A stretch of DNA of 18,440 bases from Bacteroidales bacterium (GCA_004555425.1 SFID01000033.1:1-18440); one strand, 5' to 3'. Positions 6,683 through 14,864 are shown, counted from the first letter of the stretch. Made by a program: numbers and translations. The notes: generated by a model from the sequence alone, not told the origin.

Positions 6683-7035
6683 GGACGAATCTCTTCGTAT
6701 ATACCAGTCTTCAAAGATGAATACATTATGGAGCCTCCTTGCATAGGATTGCCGATGATCATCATGGTAAATGAGAAAGGGCTTGCCATGTCCATGAGGA
6801 TAGTGGAGGCAATGACCAAGACACCATCTAGACGGTATCGTGCAGTTACAATATTTACATTAGATATGGCATATAGTAATGCGCGATTAGTTACTAAGCC
6901 TTCAAGTGATTGGCTTATTGCAGAGTCCATAAATTCATTGTGACTCATTGATAGAAGCATAGAAATGAAGAATGTTTTGAATATTACGGAGAAGATTGGT
7001 CTGCAGAAACTCACACAAAAATAGCTCATAAACAT
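6679..7035 (-). CDS. Hypothetical protein, AT-rich island
   Basis: A 118-residue open frame with no family I recognise. The first ~30 residues are hydrophobic and Phe/Ser-rich (FMSYFCVSFCRPIFSV...), consistent with a signal or membrane segment. The remainder (MDSAISQSLEGL...TGIYEEIRP) looks like an ordinary protein with mixed third codon positions. It is convergent with folE, overlapping its last four bases, and divergent from the gene at 7164. A shorter plus-strand frame (6728-6943) lies opposite and is less convincing. Coding status is uncertain; the base composition matches the two following unknown genes rather than folE. Confidence 0.4.
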   Translation of the reverse strand: MFMSYFCVSFCRPIFSVIFKTFFISMLLSMSHNEFMDSAISQSLEGLVTNRALLYAISNVNIVTARYRLDGVLVIASTILMDMASPFSFTMMIIGNPMQGGSIMYSSLKTGIYEEIRP

Positions 7036-7101
7036 AAATATTATCCTTAGAAAGGATGATGTAGAATATAAACTAAGTGCAGAAGTTTGAAATCTAAAAA
7101 A

Positions 7102-7164
7102 ATGACAACTCGTATCACTGATAGAAAAATGGATTGTTTAACAAAATACCAAATACAAGAATAA
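7102..7164 (+). CDS. Possible 20-codon leader ORF
   Basis: ATG at 7102 opens MTTRITDRKMDCLTKYQIQE and stops at TAA 7162-7164, whose last base is the first base of the ATG of the next gene (TAATG overlap). The overlap would allow translational coupling. There is no other support, and it could be chance in AT-rich sequence. Confidence 0.2.
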   Translation: MTTRITDRKMDCLTKYQIQE

Positions 7165-7799
7165 TGGATAGCATAACATTAGAAGATTACCTGAAGAAGA
7201 ATGGAAGTGCTCAGAGTGGAATCTTGGCAAAAAGTAATTTAATTGATAAACTTGAGGTATATGGTTTTGTCAATGCATGCCAGGATAAAGATATGTATAA
7301 CGAAGTTTATGCAGGACTTTCTCTAAACGGCATTGTAAATAAAGAACCCAAAAGTCAGATTATCTTGTCCAATCATATTTACCAGGTTACAACTCACTAT
7401 TGCGGTAAGGATATTACTCGTGAAGGTATGGCAATTCCAATATACCAAAAATTAGTTGTTTCAGAATCAGAAGGACGGTATAATGTTGAAGATATTAATA
7501 TTCCATCCTTGGCTAGAAAACAATTATATCGCAAGATAAAGTCACGTCCCGGAAAAGGAGTTACAGTTCGTGACAATGATTTGAATAAAGCGGGTTTTCC
7601 TCCATGCATAAGTGCGATCGATGGTAAGGCTATACTTGCTGCTCCTGTAGGTCATGTTCAAATATTAGACAAAGACGGAGTGATCAAAAGTATTGGCGAG
7701 AATATTATGGCTATATGTCGCTATCTCCATGCAGAGACAGGGACGATGTGTTATACTCAGTACAATCTATACGAAGTATATGTTGATGACTTACATTGA
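7164..7799 (+). CDS. Unknown protein of the AT-rich island (211 aa)
   Basis: A 211-residue protein starting MDSITLEDYLKKN, with no signal peptide or membrane segment and no family I recognise. Its composition is mixed alpha/beta, with a basic patch around ARKQLYRKIKSRPGKG and a later TVRDNDLNKAGFPPC. The frame is open a further ten codons upstream via TTG, but ATG 7164 is preferred. Its last 14 bases overlap the next gene, so the two are very likely cotranscribed and possibly partners. Base and codon use are AT-rich relative to flanking genes, suggesting acquisition by transfer. Confidence 0.72.
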   Translation: MDSITLEDYLKKNGSAQSGILAKSNLIDKLEVYGFVNACQDKDMYNEVYAGLSLNGIVNKEPKSQIILSNHIYQVTTHYCGKDITREGMAIPIYQKLVVSESEGRYNVEDINIPSLARKQLYRKIKSRPGKGVTVRDNDLNKAGFPPCISAIDGKAILAAPVGHVQILDKDGVIKSIGENIMAICRYLHAETGTMCYTQYNLYEVYVDDLH

Positions 7800-8205
7800 G
7801 CATTTAGACGATAAATTCCGCTTTGGGAAATTTTCAGGATGTACATTTGCTGAAGTAGTAGAATTTAACCCAGGATATATTGTATGGGTATTAGAAAATG
7901 TCAGCGGAACAATGTGTGTCTTTTGCGATTCAGTTATAGAAGAACTTCGACAGATTTTCCCCAATTTTGAAATCTCTCCTTCCTTTGAAGCCATGCGAAA
8001 TCGTCGGATTGCAGAATTTGAAAATTTTGAAGATGGGGATTACGAGGAGCAGGAAATCGATGACTATGGGTACTATGATGATAACGATCCTCCTACGTAT
8101 GGCCAATATGCAGGGTCATATGCACAAGATGAAATGGGATATAGCGATGATGACATCGATACTATCTTTGACGGTGATCCCGATGCATATTGGAATATAG
8201 ATTAA
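7786..8205 (+). CDS. Small ExoX-C-terminal-like protein with acidic tail
   Basis: A 139-residue protein. Residues 11-38 (FRFGKFSGCTFAEVV, then NPGYIVWVLENV) match the pattern FGKYKGxTxxEV..xPxYLxWxL found in the small domain at the C-terminus of exonuclease X-like proteins and stand-alone relatives. Residues 77-139 form a tail extremely rich in Asp, Glu, Tyr and Gly with almost no basic residues, probably disordered. No nuclease catalytic domain is present. The ATG at 7786 overlaps the upstream gene by 14 bases; a longer frame to 7693 would lie wholly inside that gene. DNA mimicry or protein binding by the tail is inference only. Confidence 0.72.
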   Translation: MTYIEHLDDKFRFGKFSGCTFAEVVEFNPGYIVWVLENVSGTMCVFCDSVIEELRQIFPNFEISPSFEAMRNRRIAEFENFEDGDYEEQEIDDYGYYDDNDPPTYGQYAGSYAQDEMGYSDDDIDTIFDGDPDAYWNID

Positions 8206-8248
8206 TAAATAGGGTGTCCAGTTAACCGTTCCAAATTCTACGTTATTT

Positions 8249-8305
8249 CTAGAAACGCAATGTACCGCACGTTGACAATCAGCGTGCGGTACATTGCGTT
8301 TCTAG
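8249..8305. repeat. Near-perfect 57-base palindrome
   Basis: Perfectly complementary 23-base arms (8249-8271 and 8283-8305) enclose 11 bases that can pair further (one U-G plus three pairs), leaving a CAA triloop. It lies between the convergent ExoX-like and DUF4831 genes. Neither side has an immediate T-run, so it is not a textbook terminator. Its arms contain AATGTACCGCACGTTG (8259-8274), which recurs at 15116-15131 in reverse complement, indicating a dispersed palindromic repeat family. Confidence 0.9.
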
Positions 8306-8377
8306 GAAAATTTTTGGAAGGGGGGACTTTGGGAAATAGGGGCGGCTCGTTTGGTTACGGATGCCTGCCCTTTCTAT

Positions 8378-9463
8378 TTATTTCGCTTCCCCTTCAATTT
8401 TCAGGATAGCCCCTGTGGTGGGCGAGAGGAAAACGCGGGTGGTGAAACGTTTGTTGAAGAGTTCTCCTCCTAGGTGTTCTACGTAACCTAACTGGGAAAG
8501 GGGTGTGGTGAGCGAGGTCAGAATGTTTCCTTGGCGGTCGTGGAGGATGATTTGGGCGCTGCCAGGGACGATATACCGCAGGTCATCCTGCGGTTCTTTC
8601 GTTTTCTTGGGGGCTGCGGGCGATTCCTGTGCAGGAAGGTTTTGGAGCGATTTGATGGTAATATAGTATGGCTCGCCCGCAAGGTCGTCCTTGTCCACCA
8701 GACCATTGTGTTGAGAGAAGCGGAAAAGCAGGGAAGCGTCCGTGGCGCTGTTTGGCGTGAAATCAAGAGCTAAGGTGCGCACGTCTTTCGTTGTTGTGCC
8801 TGTGAAGAGCGAGAGGAGAGCTTGCTCCTGTTCGTCCAGACTCTTGAGCATGAGCTTGAGTTGTTCACCGTCCTTCGGCATAAAATCTGCCTGTCCCTTT
8901 GCTAGCAGTCCGCGGTTCTCGCGAATATCGAAAATCTCGGCAGCTGCGAGTTCCGCCATCTTGAGCGTGCTGCCCGCTGCGAGGATTTCTTGCGTCTTAT
9001 ACTCCGCTGCGTTGACGGCTGGGCCAGATACGACGCGCGGATTCGTAGGTTGGGTGAGGCGGGTCGTATCCCTGCGCTCCGCATTGACGGAGAGGAGGCG
9101 TCCATCGTCCGTCAGGCCCACGAGTGGGGCAGCCGATTTTGGATTCAGGCGGATGGTGTATGCCTGCTTCGGGTCGGGCTGTCCGTAGGTTTCGAGGCGG
9201 GCACTGGTGATGGTCCATTTATCCGTCGGTTGGATAGCCACGTCTTTCAGTCGCAGATAGCGTTCTGCGTAGCGGGCATATTCGCCTGGTTTGGTGCGGG
9301 TATGTTCCACCTCTAGCACGATGCGGACGGACGTTTTGGGAAGGAAATAGGTGATGCCCTCGGGGGTGAGGCCAGGGCGATAGGGAGCAACTTGGGTTTG
9401 GGCGCAGAGCGGGAGCAGGCTCAGGCTGCTTAGGGCGAGTGTGAGGATTTTGGGATATTTCAT
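8378..9463 (-). CDS. DUF4831 family secreted protein
   Basis: A 361-residue protein with an N-terminal signal peptide (MKYPKILTLALSSLSLLPLCAQ), hence exported. The body resembles the Bacteroidales DUF4831 family of unknown function: GITYFLPKTSVRIVLEVEHT (37-56), YAERYL, then a long soluble region ending GAILKIEGEAK. There are no catalytic motifs that I can name. It is last in a probable minus-strand operon behind nnr, 46 bases away with no clear promoter between. Confidence 0.85.
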   Translation of the reverse strand: MKYPKILTLALSSLSLLPLCAQTQVAPYRPGLTPEGITYFLPKTSVRIVLEVEHTRTKPGEYARYAERYLRLKDVAIQPTDKWTITSARLETYGQPDPKQAYTIRLNPKSAAPLVGLTDDGRLLSVNAERRDTTRLTQPTNPRVVSGPAVNAAEYKTQEILAAGSTLKMAELAAAEIFDIRENRGLLAKGQADFMPKDGEQLKLMLKSLDEQEQALLSLFTGTTTKDVRTLALDFTPNSATDASLLFRFSQHNGLVDKDDLAGEPYYITIKSLQNLPAQESPAAPKKTKEPQDDLRYIVPGSAQIILHDRQGNILTSLTTPLSQLGYVEHLGGELFNKRFTTRVFLSPTTGAILKIEGEAK

Positions 9464-9509
9464 ATTGTTTTACTGTCAAAGGGAATACGATAAATTAGCG
9501 GCGTTTGCC

Positions 9510-11024
9510 TTATTGTTGCAATGCTTGGAAGGCGCGGGGCAGGTAGTTGACGATGTCGGAGGCTGTCAGACTGATTTCGCCCAACTCCTGTGCCGCTATG
9601 TCGCCTGCCAGACCGTGAACATATACGCCGAGGAGGCAGGCGTGTTGGGCTACATAGCCTTGGGCGAGCAGCGCAAGGATGATGCCTGTCAGCACATCGC
9701 CACTGCCAGCTGTGGCCATGCCGCTGTTGCCTGTGGGATTGAAGAATACGCGACCCTCGGGCGTACAGATGGCGGTGTAGTGGCCCTTCAGCACCACGTT
9801 GCACTTGTATCGGGCAGCAATCTCCAACGATTCGAGGAGCGTTGAGTACGAGTCGGTGCTGCGTATGCCGAGGCGGCGCATTTCCAAGGGATGTGGCGTG
9901 AGGATGCAGCCAGCAGGCATTTGCTGCATCCAACCTTTGTGCTCGGCAAGGATATTCAGACCGTCGGCATCGATGATTAAGGGCACGCGGGTATGGCGCA
10001 CCTGTTCAATGAAGGCAACGGCCGTGGTCTGTTCTGTGCCAATGCCAGGCCCGATGGCCACTGCCTGAAATGGCTCTGACGAGATGGACTGCGAGATGTG
10101 CTCGTCGCCAGCGCTGTTGGTCAGGATAGCTTCGGGCACGGCCAGTTGGAGAATGTCGTTGTTGCGCTGGGGCGTGTGAACCGTCACTTTGCCAATGCCG
10201 CTGCGCAGGCAGGCGCGGGCTGCCAACACGGCTGCTCCTGCCATCCCGTAGCTACCGGCCACGAGAAGGCCATGGCCGAACGTCCCCTTATGGGCAAAGG
10301 CATCACGGCGGCGGATGAGGCGGCTGATGTCCGCTTTCTCCAAAATCTGATAGGGTGTATCAATGCGCGCCATACCTTCTGCGGAGAGGCCAATGGGCAG
10401 AATCTTGAGTTCGCCCACGAAGGTTTGCAGGTCGGGCAGGATAAGGGCGAGTTTGGGCAGTTGGAAAGTCAGCGTGAGGTCGGCCTGAATGATGTGTGCA
10501 CGGACATTGTAGGTGTTGTCTTCGCACATCAGGCCCGATGGCACGTCAATCGAAACGACCACAGCGTCCGAAGCGTTGATGAACTTCACGAGCGAGGCAA
10601 AGCCGCCCGTCAACGGTTTGTTGACGCCCGTTCCGAAGAGGCCATCGATTACCAGCGTGTTTTCGGTGAGTGCGGGCGGTTCAAACTGTGAAGTAATCTC
10701 GTGAAATTCCACCGTTTGTGCTTCTTCCTGCAAGCGTTCGCGGTTGCGGCGGCAGTCTTCGCTGAGGTGGCCGTCAATATTAAAGAGGTAGCACGTCACA
10801 TGGTAGCCGCTGTGGGCCAAACGCCGTGCCACCACCAAGGCATCGCCGCCGTTGTTGCCTGGTCCCGCAAAGACAACGACAGGCATGGTGGCCGCGTAGC
10901 GGCTCATCAATTCGTCAGCCACGGCCATAGCTGCGCGCTCCATCAGGTCGATGGAGGCGATGCTCTCAGCTTGGATGGTATATTGGTCAAGCTCGCTCAT
11001 TTGTCGAGCGGTGGGTATCTTCAT
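9510..11024 (-). CDS. nnr: Bifunctional NAD(P)H-hydrate repair enzyme Nnr
   Basis: A 504-residue fusion that repairs damaged NAD(P)HX. The N-terminal epimerase (YjeF_N, about 1-210) shows FAGPGNNGGDALVVARRL (52-69) and VIDGLFGTG. The C-terminal ADP-dependent dehydratase (about 225-500) shows KGTFGHGLLVAGS, GMAGAAVLAARACLRSG, LTPHPLEM and NPTGNSGMATAGSGDVLTG. The start is placed at MKIPTARQMSELDQYTI, where homology begins; ATG 11057 would add 11 residues. It follows the HAD gene by at most 66 bases and precedes DUF4831, suggesting an operon. Confidence 0.95.
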   Translation of the reverse strand: MKIPTARQMSELDQYTIQAESIASIDLMERAAMAVADELMSRYAATMPVVVFAGPGNNGGDALVVARRLAHSGYHVTCYLFNIDGHLSEDCRRNRERLQEEAQTVEFHEITSQFEPPALTENTLVIDGLFGTGVNKPLTGGFASLVKFINASDAVVVSIDVPSGLMCEDNTYNVRAHIIQADLTLTFQLPKLALILPDLQTFVGELKILPIGLSAEGMARIDTPYQILEKADISRLIRRRDAFAHKGTFGHGLLVAGSYGMAGAAVLAARACLRSGIGKVTVHTPQRNNDILQLAVPEAILTNSAGDEHISQSISSEPFQAVAIGPGIGTEQTTAVAFIEQVRHTRVPLIIDADGLNILAEHKGWMQQMPAGCILTPHPLEMRRLGIRSTDSYSTLLESLEIAARYKCNVVLKGHYTAICTPEGRVFFNPTGNSGMATAGSGDVLTGIILALLAQGYVAQHACLLGVYVHGLAGDIAAQELGEISLTASDIVNYLPRAFQALQQ

Positions 11025-11090
11025 TCTTTCTGACAATTTGGTTTGTACGACATACATCTATGAGTGCGGCAAGGCATACGGCCTCATCGC

Positions 11091-11504
11091 TTAGAACTTC
11101 CACCAAGGTTTCTTCTCCTTTTGGTACATGCTTTTATCGTTGAGCAGGTATTCCTCGTAGGTGATTTTTTGCGAGATGAGGTTGTAGATGATGCCCCAGT
11201 CGGGCAGGCCGCCCACATTGCGGTCGTCAATAAACAGGTCGGCCTTTACCTTGTGCGAATGGTGGTTGCTCGTCAGTTCGTCGTCCTCGTAGTCGCGGTT
11301 AACGGCAAAGAAGCGCACACCGCGCTCCTCACACCATTTCACGGCCTCGTCCAGTCGCGAACCTTCTCGCACGGTCCAGAGGATGAGGTGGTGTCCATCT
11401 TTAATGAGTTGCTTGAGTGTGGCAGTGGCAAAGGGACGTTCTTTCCCAATCTGTGGGTAGCGGTCTTCCACAATCGTTCCATCAAAATCTACGGCGATAT
11501 TCAT
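11091..11504 (-). CDS. BT0820-type HAD-like hydrolase
   Basis: A 137-residue protein of the small HAD-fold group typified by Bacteroides BT0820. Motif I is AVDFDGTIV (D6, D8), motif II is ILWTVREG (T44), and motif IV is LFIDDRNVGG (D93, D94), with a basic residue between (K85 or K87). It ends in a basic, Trp-rich tail. The substrate is unknown; phosphatase-type chemistry is inferred. It is the first gene of a minus-strand set with nnr and DUF4831. Confidence 0.9.
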   Translation of the reverse strand: MNIAVDFDGTIVEDRYPQIGKERPFATATLKQLIKDGHHLILWTVREGSRLDEAVKWCEERGVRFFAVNRDYEDDELTSNHHSHKVKADLFIDDRNVGGLPDWGIIYNLISQKITYEEYLLNDKSMYQKEKKPWWKF

Positions 11505-11775
11505 TTGGCTATAACTAGTATAAGGTAGGTTCTATAAATTAGTTTCTAAGGAAGGTAGGTTTTCTATGCTGATTGGATGCCTTCGCGCCTCTCGCACCGT
11601 ATCTTTTTGTTTTTCACTGAAGTCACGTAGCACGCTACGCTCCTTTATGAAAATCAAAAAACTACGGCACGATAGCCGCAAATCCATCGCAAGTAATACC
11701 TTATTATATATAAGGAAATCTGACGCAGAACCTCCCAACTGGCAGTTTCAAGCACCTAGACCCGTTTGCCGTTTC
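11505..11775. other. Intergenic region upstream of the HAD operon, no convincing gene
   Basis: These 271 bases separate the secreted-protein stop from the HAD start, both on the minus strand. A 68-residue minus frame (11532-11738) and part of a plus frame cross it, but neither has a plausible protein pattern. Short dyads are present: CGTAGC-AC-GCTACG (about 11627-11640), CGGC-ACGATA-GCCG (about 11665-11678) and CCTTATTATATATAAGG (about 11699-11715). No clear TAnnTTTG box is seen. The region has the look of a dispersed repeat, but I see no second copy here. Confidence 0.4.
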
Positions 11776-13686
11776 CTAATGTACAAGCACCTTGCGGCCA
11801 TTGCGGATGTACAGCCCTGTTTTCAGGGGAGCGCGGGTGGGAGACAGTCGGCGGCCATCCAAGGTGTAAACTGCGGACGGGCCAGCGGCTGGTGCGGTGG
11901 TCGCTGTGATGCCATCGGCTTCGTGGCGCAGTTGGAGCGGTTGGCTACCTGTGCCCACGAAGTAGGCGCGGAAGGGTGCCAGACGGCTACCAGCGGCAGC
12001 GCGCACAAAGGTTGTGCCGTCGGCGTTGAGCAGGAATACGTTTGCCGAGGTCGTTGTGCCCACCTCCATCCATTGGTAGTTGCCCAGCAGGCTGCCTGTC
12101 CATTCTGGTTCGGGTTGCAGGACGCCAGCTTGTGCCTTGAGGGCGATGGGTGAGGGGTTGTTTTCGCTGCGGGTGTCGCAGACGATGACGGGCGTATGGG
12201 CAGGAATCTCGCTGATGGGAGCAAAGTTGAGCACGTTGTCCACCTGACTGACCATTTGCTCGGCGTAGATTCCCTGCGGCAGGCTTATGGCGAAGGGGAG
12301 GCAGAGCGTTTCCCAACCGCCGTCTTGCAGGAACAGGCGTTCGTAGAGGAGTGCGTTTGCTTCCAACTGTATGTCGCGGTCAATGAGCAGCGGTTGCTTG
12401 TCACGAAGTGTGCCACCGCGGAGGATGCGCGCTGGTGTTTGGCTGCACCCAACGAGGATGCCGTCCACCTGTTGCAGGCTGGAGGCATCGGCATCGCGGA
12501 TGTAGAAGAGGGTGTTGCTGCCTTGCGGTTGCAGGCGGAAGGGACGGACTTGCAGGGGGAGTTCGGCGGCACAAAGGTCCAGCGCAAGGGTGTTTGTCCA
12601 GTCGATGTCCGCTAGCCGTTCGGCGCTCCAGGCACCCGTCAACTGCTTCAGCCCTTTGCCTGCTTGCAATATTTGGGCCTCGGGGCCCAAGGGCGCGAAG
12701 TGGAGAACGGCCGCCGCTGGCACATTTTTGCCCTCGGCCACACTTACAAGCGCCAGTTGGCCGTTTTCAAGGACGAGGTGGCGCGCGGGCGTTTCGTTTG
12801 TCGTAATAAATCCATCGCGCAACGTCCATTCGGCTGGCCAACTGCTGTGTCGCAGCGTATAGTCCAGTCCCTCGTTGTCGTTGACGAGGAGGGCAAAGCG
12901 GTTGTCGCCCTTTCTCGTGAAAATCCAGGGTCGGATGCTCCCATCGTTGGCCACCGTTTCCTGTCGGTTCAGGTAGTCGGTAGCGGGGTATGTGGCCACG
13001 CCGCCGTCCGTGGTGGGCGCAATGAGACTGTTGCCTTGGCGCAGCGCGAGCAGTGTGCCGTCGGTCTGCATGGTGGCCTCTCCGATGGCGCTTCCTCCTT
13101 GCGCGTTTTTGGGGCAGAAGAGGCGTAGCCGGCAGGCCGAGGTGGATGAGGGGTTCATTTGCTTGTAGTAGCCCGAGTCGGTCTCTGCAAGATGGCTGAA
13201 ACCGAGTTGGCGCCCCGCCGTTCCGCACAGGCGTAGGCTGCCATCGCTTTCCCACAGCCATTCCCACGCCATGGCCACGTCTGCATCAGCATTGAGAGCG
13301 AGGGTGGTGGACGTGGGTGCGCAGAGGTAGTTTCCCTTGACGAAGGAGCGCAGTCGCACGTGGTTGTTGTCAATCTGCTCAATGCGCCACAGCATTTTGC
13401 TTTGAAGGCCGCCGGTGAGTTCCTCATCGCCAGCGTTACCACAGCGCAGGCCCAGCATATTCCCTTTCTCTGTCAGCCTTGAAGTTGTCAGGGCATAGAG
13501 ACCGCGCATATTGGAATCTTGTACGGAGTTTTCGGCTGCTATTATATAAGGAGTGTCCGCATTCACCCAACTCTTCTCCCTCACTGCAACAAACACCTGG
13601 TCTGCTTGCGCCCACGCCTCCCACGCTGTCAGACAGCACAGGATTAGGAGACAGAGAAGATGATGTGAACGCGGGGAATGGATCAT
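11776..13686 (-). CDS. Large secreted/surface protein of unknown function
   Basis: A 636-residue protein with a signal peptide ending near AWEAWAQA (about residue 28). No enzyme domain is recognised. It includes a segment WETLCLPFAISLPQGIYAEQ (about 460) of the type seen in Prevotella-like surface proteins, and ends SAVYTLDGRRLSPTRAPLKTGLYIRNGRKVLVH-like sequence (last ~35 residues), resembling the C-terminal beta domain of Bacteroidales exported proteins. That tail recalls type IX sorting domains, but their export here is not proven. Extensive frames on the opposite strand are shadows. Repeat block C ends at the start codon. Confidence 0.85.
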   Translation of the reverse strand: MIHSPRSHHLLCLLILCCLTAWEAWAQADQVFVAVREKSWVNADTPYIIAAENSVQDSNMRGLYALTTSRLTEKGNMLGLRCGNAGDEELTGGLQSKMLWRIEQIDNNHVRLRSFVKGNYLCAPTSTTLALNADADVAMAWEWLWESDGSLRLCGTAGRQLGFSHLAETDSGYYKQMNPSSTSACRLRLFCPKNAQGGSAIGEATMQTDGTLLALRQGNSLIAPTTDGGVATYPATDYLNRQETVANDGSIRPWIFTRKGDNRFALLVNDNEGLDYTLRHSSWPAEWTLRDGFITTNETPARHLVLENGQLALVSVAEGKNVPAAAVLHFAPLGPEAQILQAGKGLKQLTGAWSAERLADIDWTNTLALDLCAAELPLQVRPFRLQPQGSNTLFYIRDADASSLQQVDGILVGCSQTPARILRGGTLRDKQPLLIDRDIQLEANALLYERLFLQDGGWETLCLPFAISLPQGIYAEQMVSQVDNVLNFAPISEIPAHTPVIVCDTRSENNPSPIALKAQAGVLQPEPEWTGSLLGNYQWMEVGTTTSANVFLLNADGTTFVRAAAGSRLAPFRAYFVGTGSQPLQLRHEADGITATTAPAAGPSAVYTLDGRRLSPTRAPLKTGLYIRNGRKVLVH

Positions 13687-13984
13687 GGGAGTTGGGAATT
13701 GGGAATGAGGAGCGTATTAGTTAGGAGTTAGGAGTCTTTTTCAATTAGGAATCTTATTCAATTAGGAATTAGGAATTAGGAATTAGAAATTGGGAATTGG
13801 GAATGAGGAATTAGAAATTGGGAGAGAATATTAGGAGTTCATCCTCATTGAAAGGCAATTCCTCATTCCTCATTCCTCATTCCTCATTCCTAATTCCTTA
13901 ATTGTTTAAAGACTATCGAACTAGCAGCCGAAGGCAGCGTTGAAACCAAGAAGCCGCAGGCTCCCGTTGAAACTTGAAACTATG
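13687..13984 (-). repeat. Composite intergenic repeat module, block C (short hairpin part)
   Basis: Read on the minus strand from the rfbA stop: TTTCAAGTTTCAAC, two hairpin units (GGAGCCTGCGGCTTC-type and GCTGCCTTCGGCTGC), TAGTTCGATAGTC, TTAAACAATTAAGG, a GGAATGA array, the conserved core (13855-13821), then a long mixed TCCTAAT/TCCCAAT/TTCTAAT array up to the start of the secreted-protein gene at 13686. Only the last part of the five-unit cassette is present, so it is truncated relative to blocks A and B. Confidence 0.9.
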
Positions 13985-13988
13985 GTTG

Positions 13989-14864
13989 CTAGTCCTCAAT
14001 CATTTTCAGGAGGTACTGGCCGTACTGGTTCTTGGCCATCGGCTGGGCAATCTCGCGCATTTTCTCCGCCGAAATCCAGCCCTGCTTGTAGGCGATGCCT
14101 TCGAGGCAGCCCACCTTGAGGCCCGTACGTTTTTCGATAACTTCGATGAAGGTAGATGCTTCGCTGAGGCTGTCGTGCGTGCCCGTGTCCAGCCATGCAA
14201 AACCGCGGCCCAAGGTCTGCACCTTCAATTCTCCGTCGTCGAGGAAACGCTGGTTGACCGTGGTGATTTCCAGTTCGCCGCGCTTGGAGGGCTTGATGGT
14301 CTTGGCCACATCCACCACCTTGTTCGGGTAGAAGTAGAGGCCCACTACGGCATAATTCGACTTGGGCTTCTCGGGTTTCTCTTCGATGCTGATGGCGTTG
14401 CCGCTCCCGTCAAATTCCACCACGCCGTAGCGTTCGGGGTCGTTGACGCGATAGCCAAAGACAGTGGCCTTGCCCTCCTCTTCGGCCGTGACCACGGCAT
14501 TGCGGAGCATGGTGCGCCATCCGCTGCCGTGGAAGATGTTGTCGCCCAGAACGAGGCAGGCGCTATCGTTGCCGATAAACTCCTCGCCGATGATGAATGC
14601 CTGTGCCAGTCCGTCGGGAGAAGGTTGTTCGGCATAGGTGAACTCCACGCCGTAGTCCGATCCATCGCCCAGCAGACGCTTGAATCCGGGCAGGTCCTGC
14701 GGCGTGGAGATGATGAGAATCTCGCGGATGCCAGCAAGCATCAGCACCGAGATGGGGTAGTACACCATCGGTTTGTCGAATATGGGGATGAGTTGTTTGC
14801 TTACACCCTTTGTGATGGGGTAGAGGCGTGTGCCGCTACCGCCTGCCAGAACGATTCCTTTCAT
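13989..14864 (-). CDS. rfbA: Glucose-1-phosphate thymidylyltransferase
   Basis: A 291-residue cytoplasmic enzyme making dTDP-glucose from glucose 1-phosphate and dTTP, the first step toward dTDP-rhamnose and other O-antigen/capsule sugars. The nucleotide-binding motif GGSGTRLYP (8-16) with K23 in GVSKQLIPIF is seen, then PDGLAQAF (83-90) and LVLGDNIF (105-111), EEKP, and a C-terminal WLDTGTHDSL. The start is MKGIVLAGG at 14864; the frame is open upstream to 15110 but crosses the promoter and the palindrome. No rfbB, rfbC or rfbD lies nearby in the window. Confidence 0.97.
   Translation of the reverse strand: MKGIVLAGGSGTRLYPITKGVSKQLIPIFDKPMVYYPISVLMLAGIREILIISTPQDLPGFKRLLGDGSDYGVEFTYAEQPSPDGLAQAFIIGEEFIGNDSACLVLGDNIFHGSGWRTMLRNAVVTAEEEGKATVFGYRVNDPERYGVVEFDGSGNAISIEEKPEKPKSNYAVVGLYFYPNKVVDVAKTIKPSKRGELEITTVNQRFLDDGELKVQTLGRGFAWLDTGTHDSLSEASTFIEVIEKRTGLKVGCLEGIAYKQGWISAEKMREIAQPMAKNQYGQYLLKMIED

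Noticed and set aside
6728..6943. 71-residue plus-strand frame in the AT-rich island
   Set aside because: It lies opposite a longer minus-strand frame, has no start context or recognisable pattern, and its Met-rich text looks random.
8249..8305. Simple bidirectional terminator
   Set aside because: No T-run follows on either side and the arm sequence recurs elsewhere; a dispersed palindrome fits better, though a termination effect is not excluded.
11566..12153. 195-residue plus-strand frame
   Set aside because: It runs from a non-coding gap into the antisense of the secreted-protein gene and has no domain pattern.
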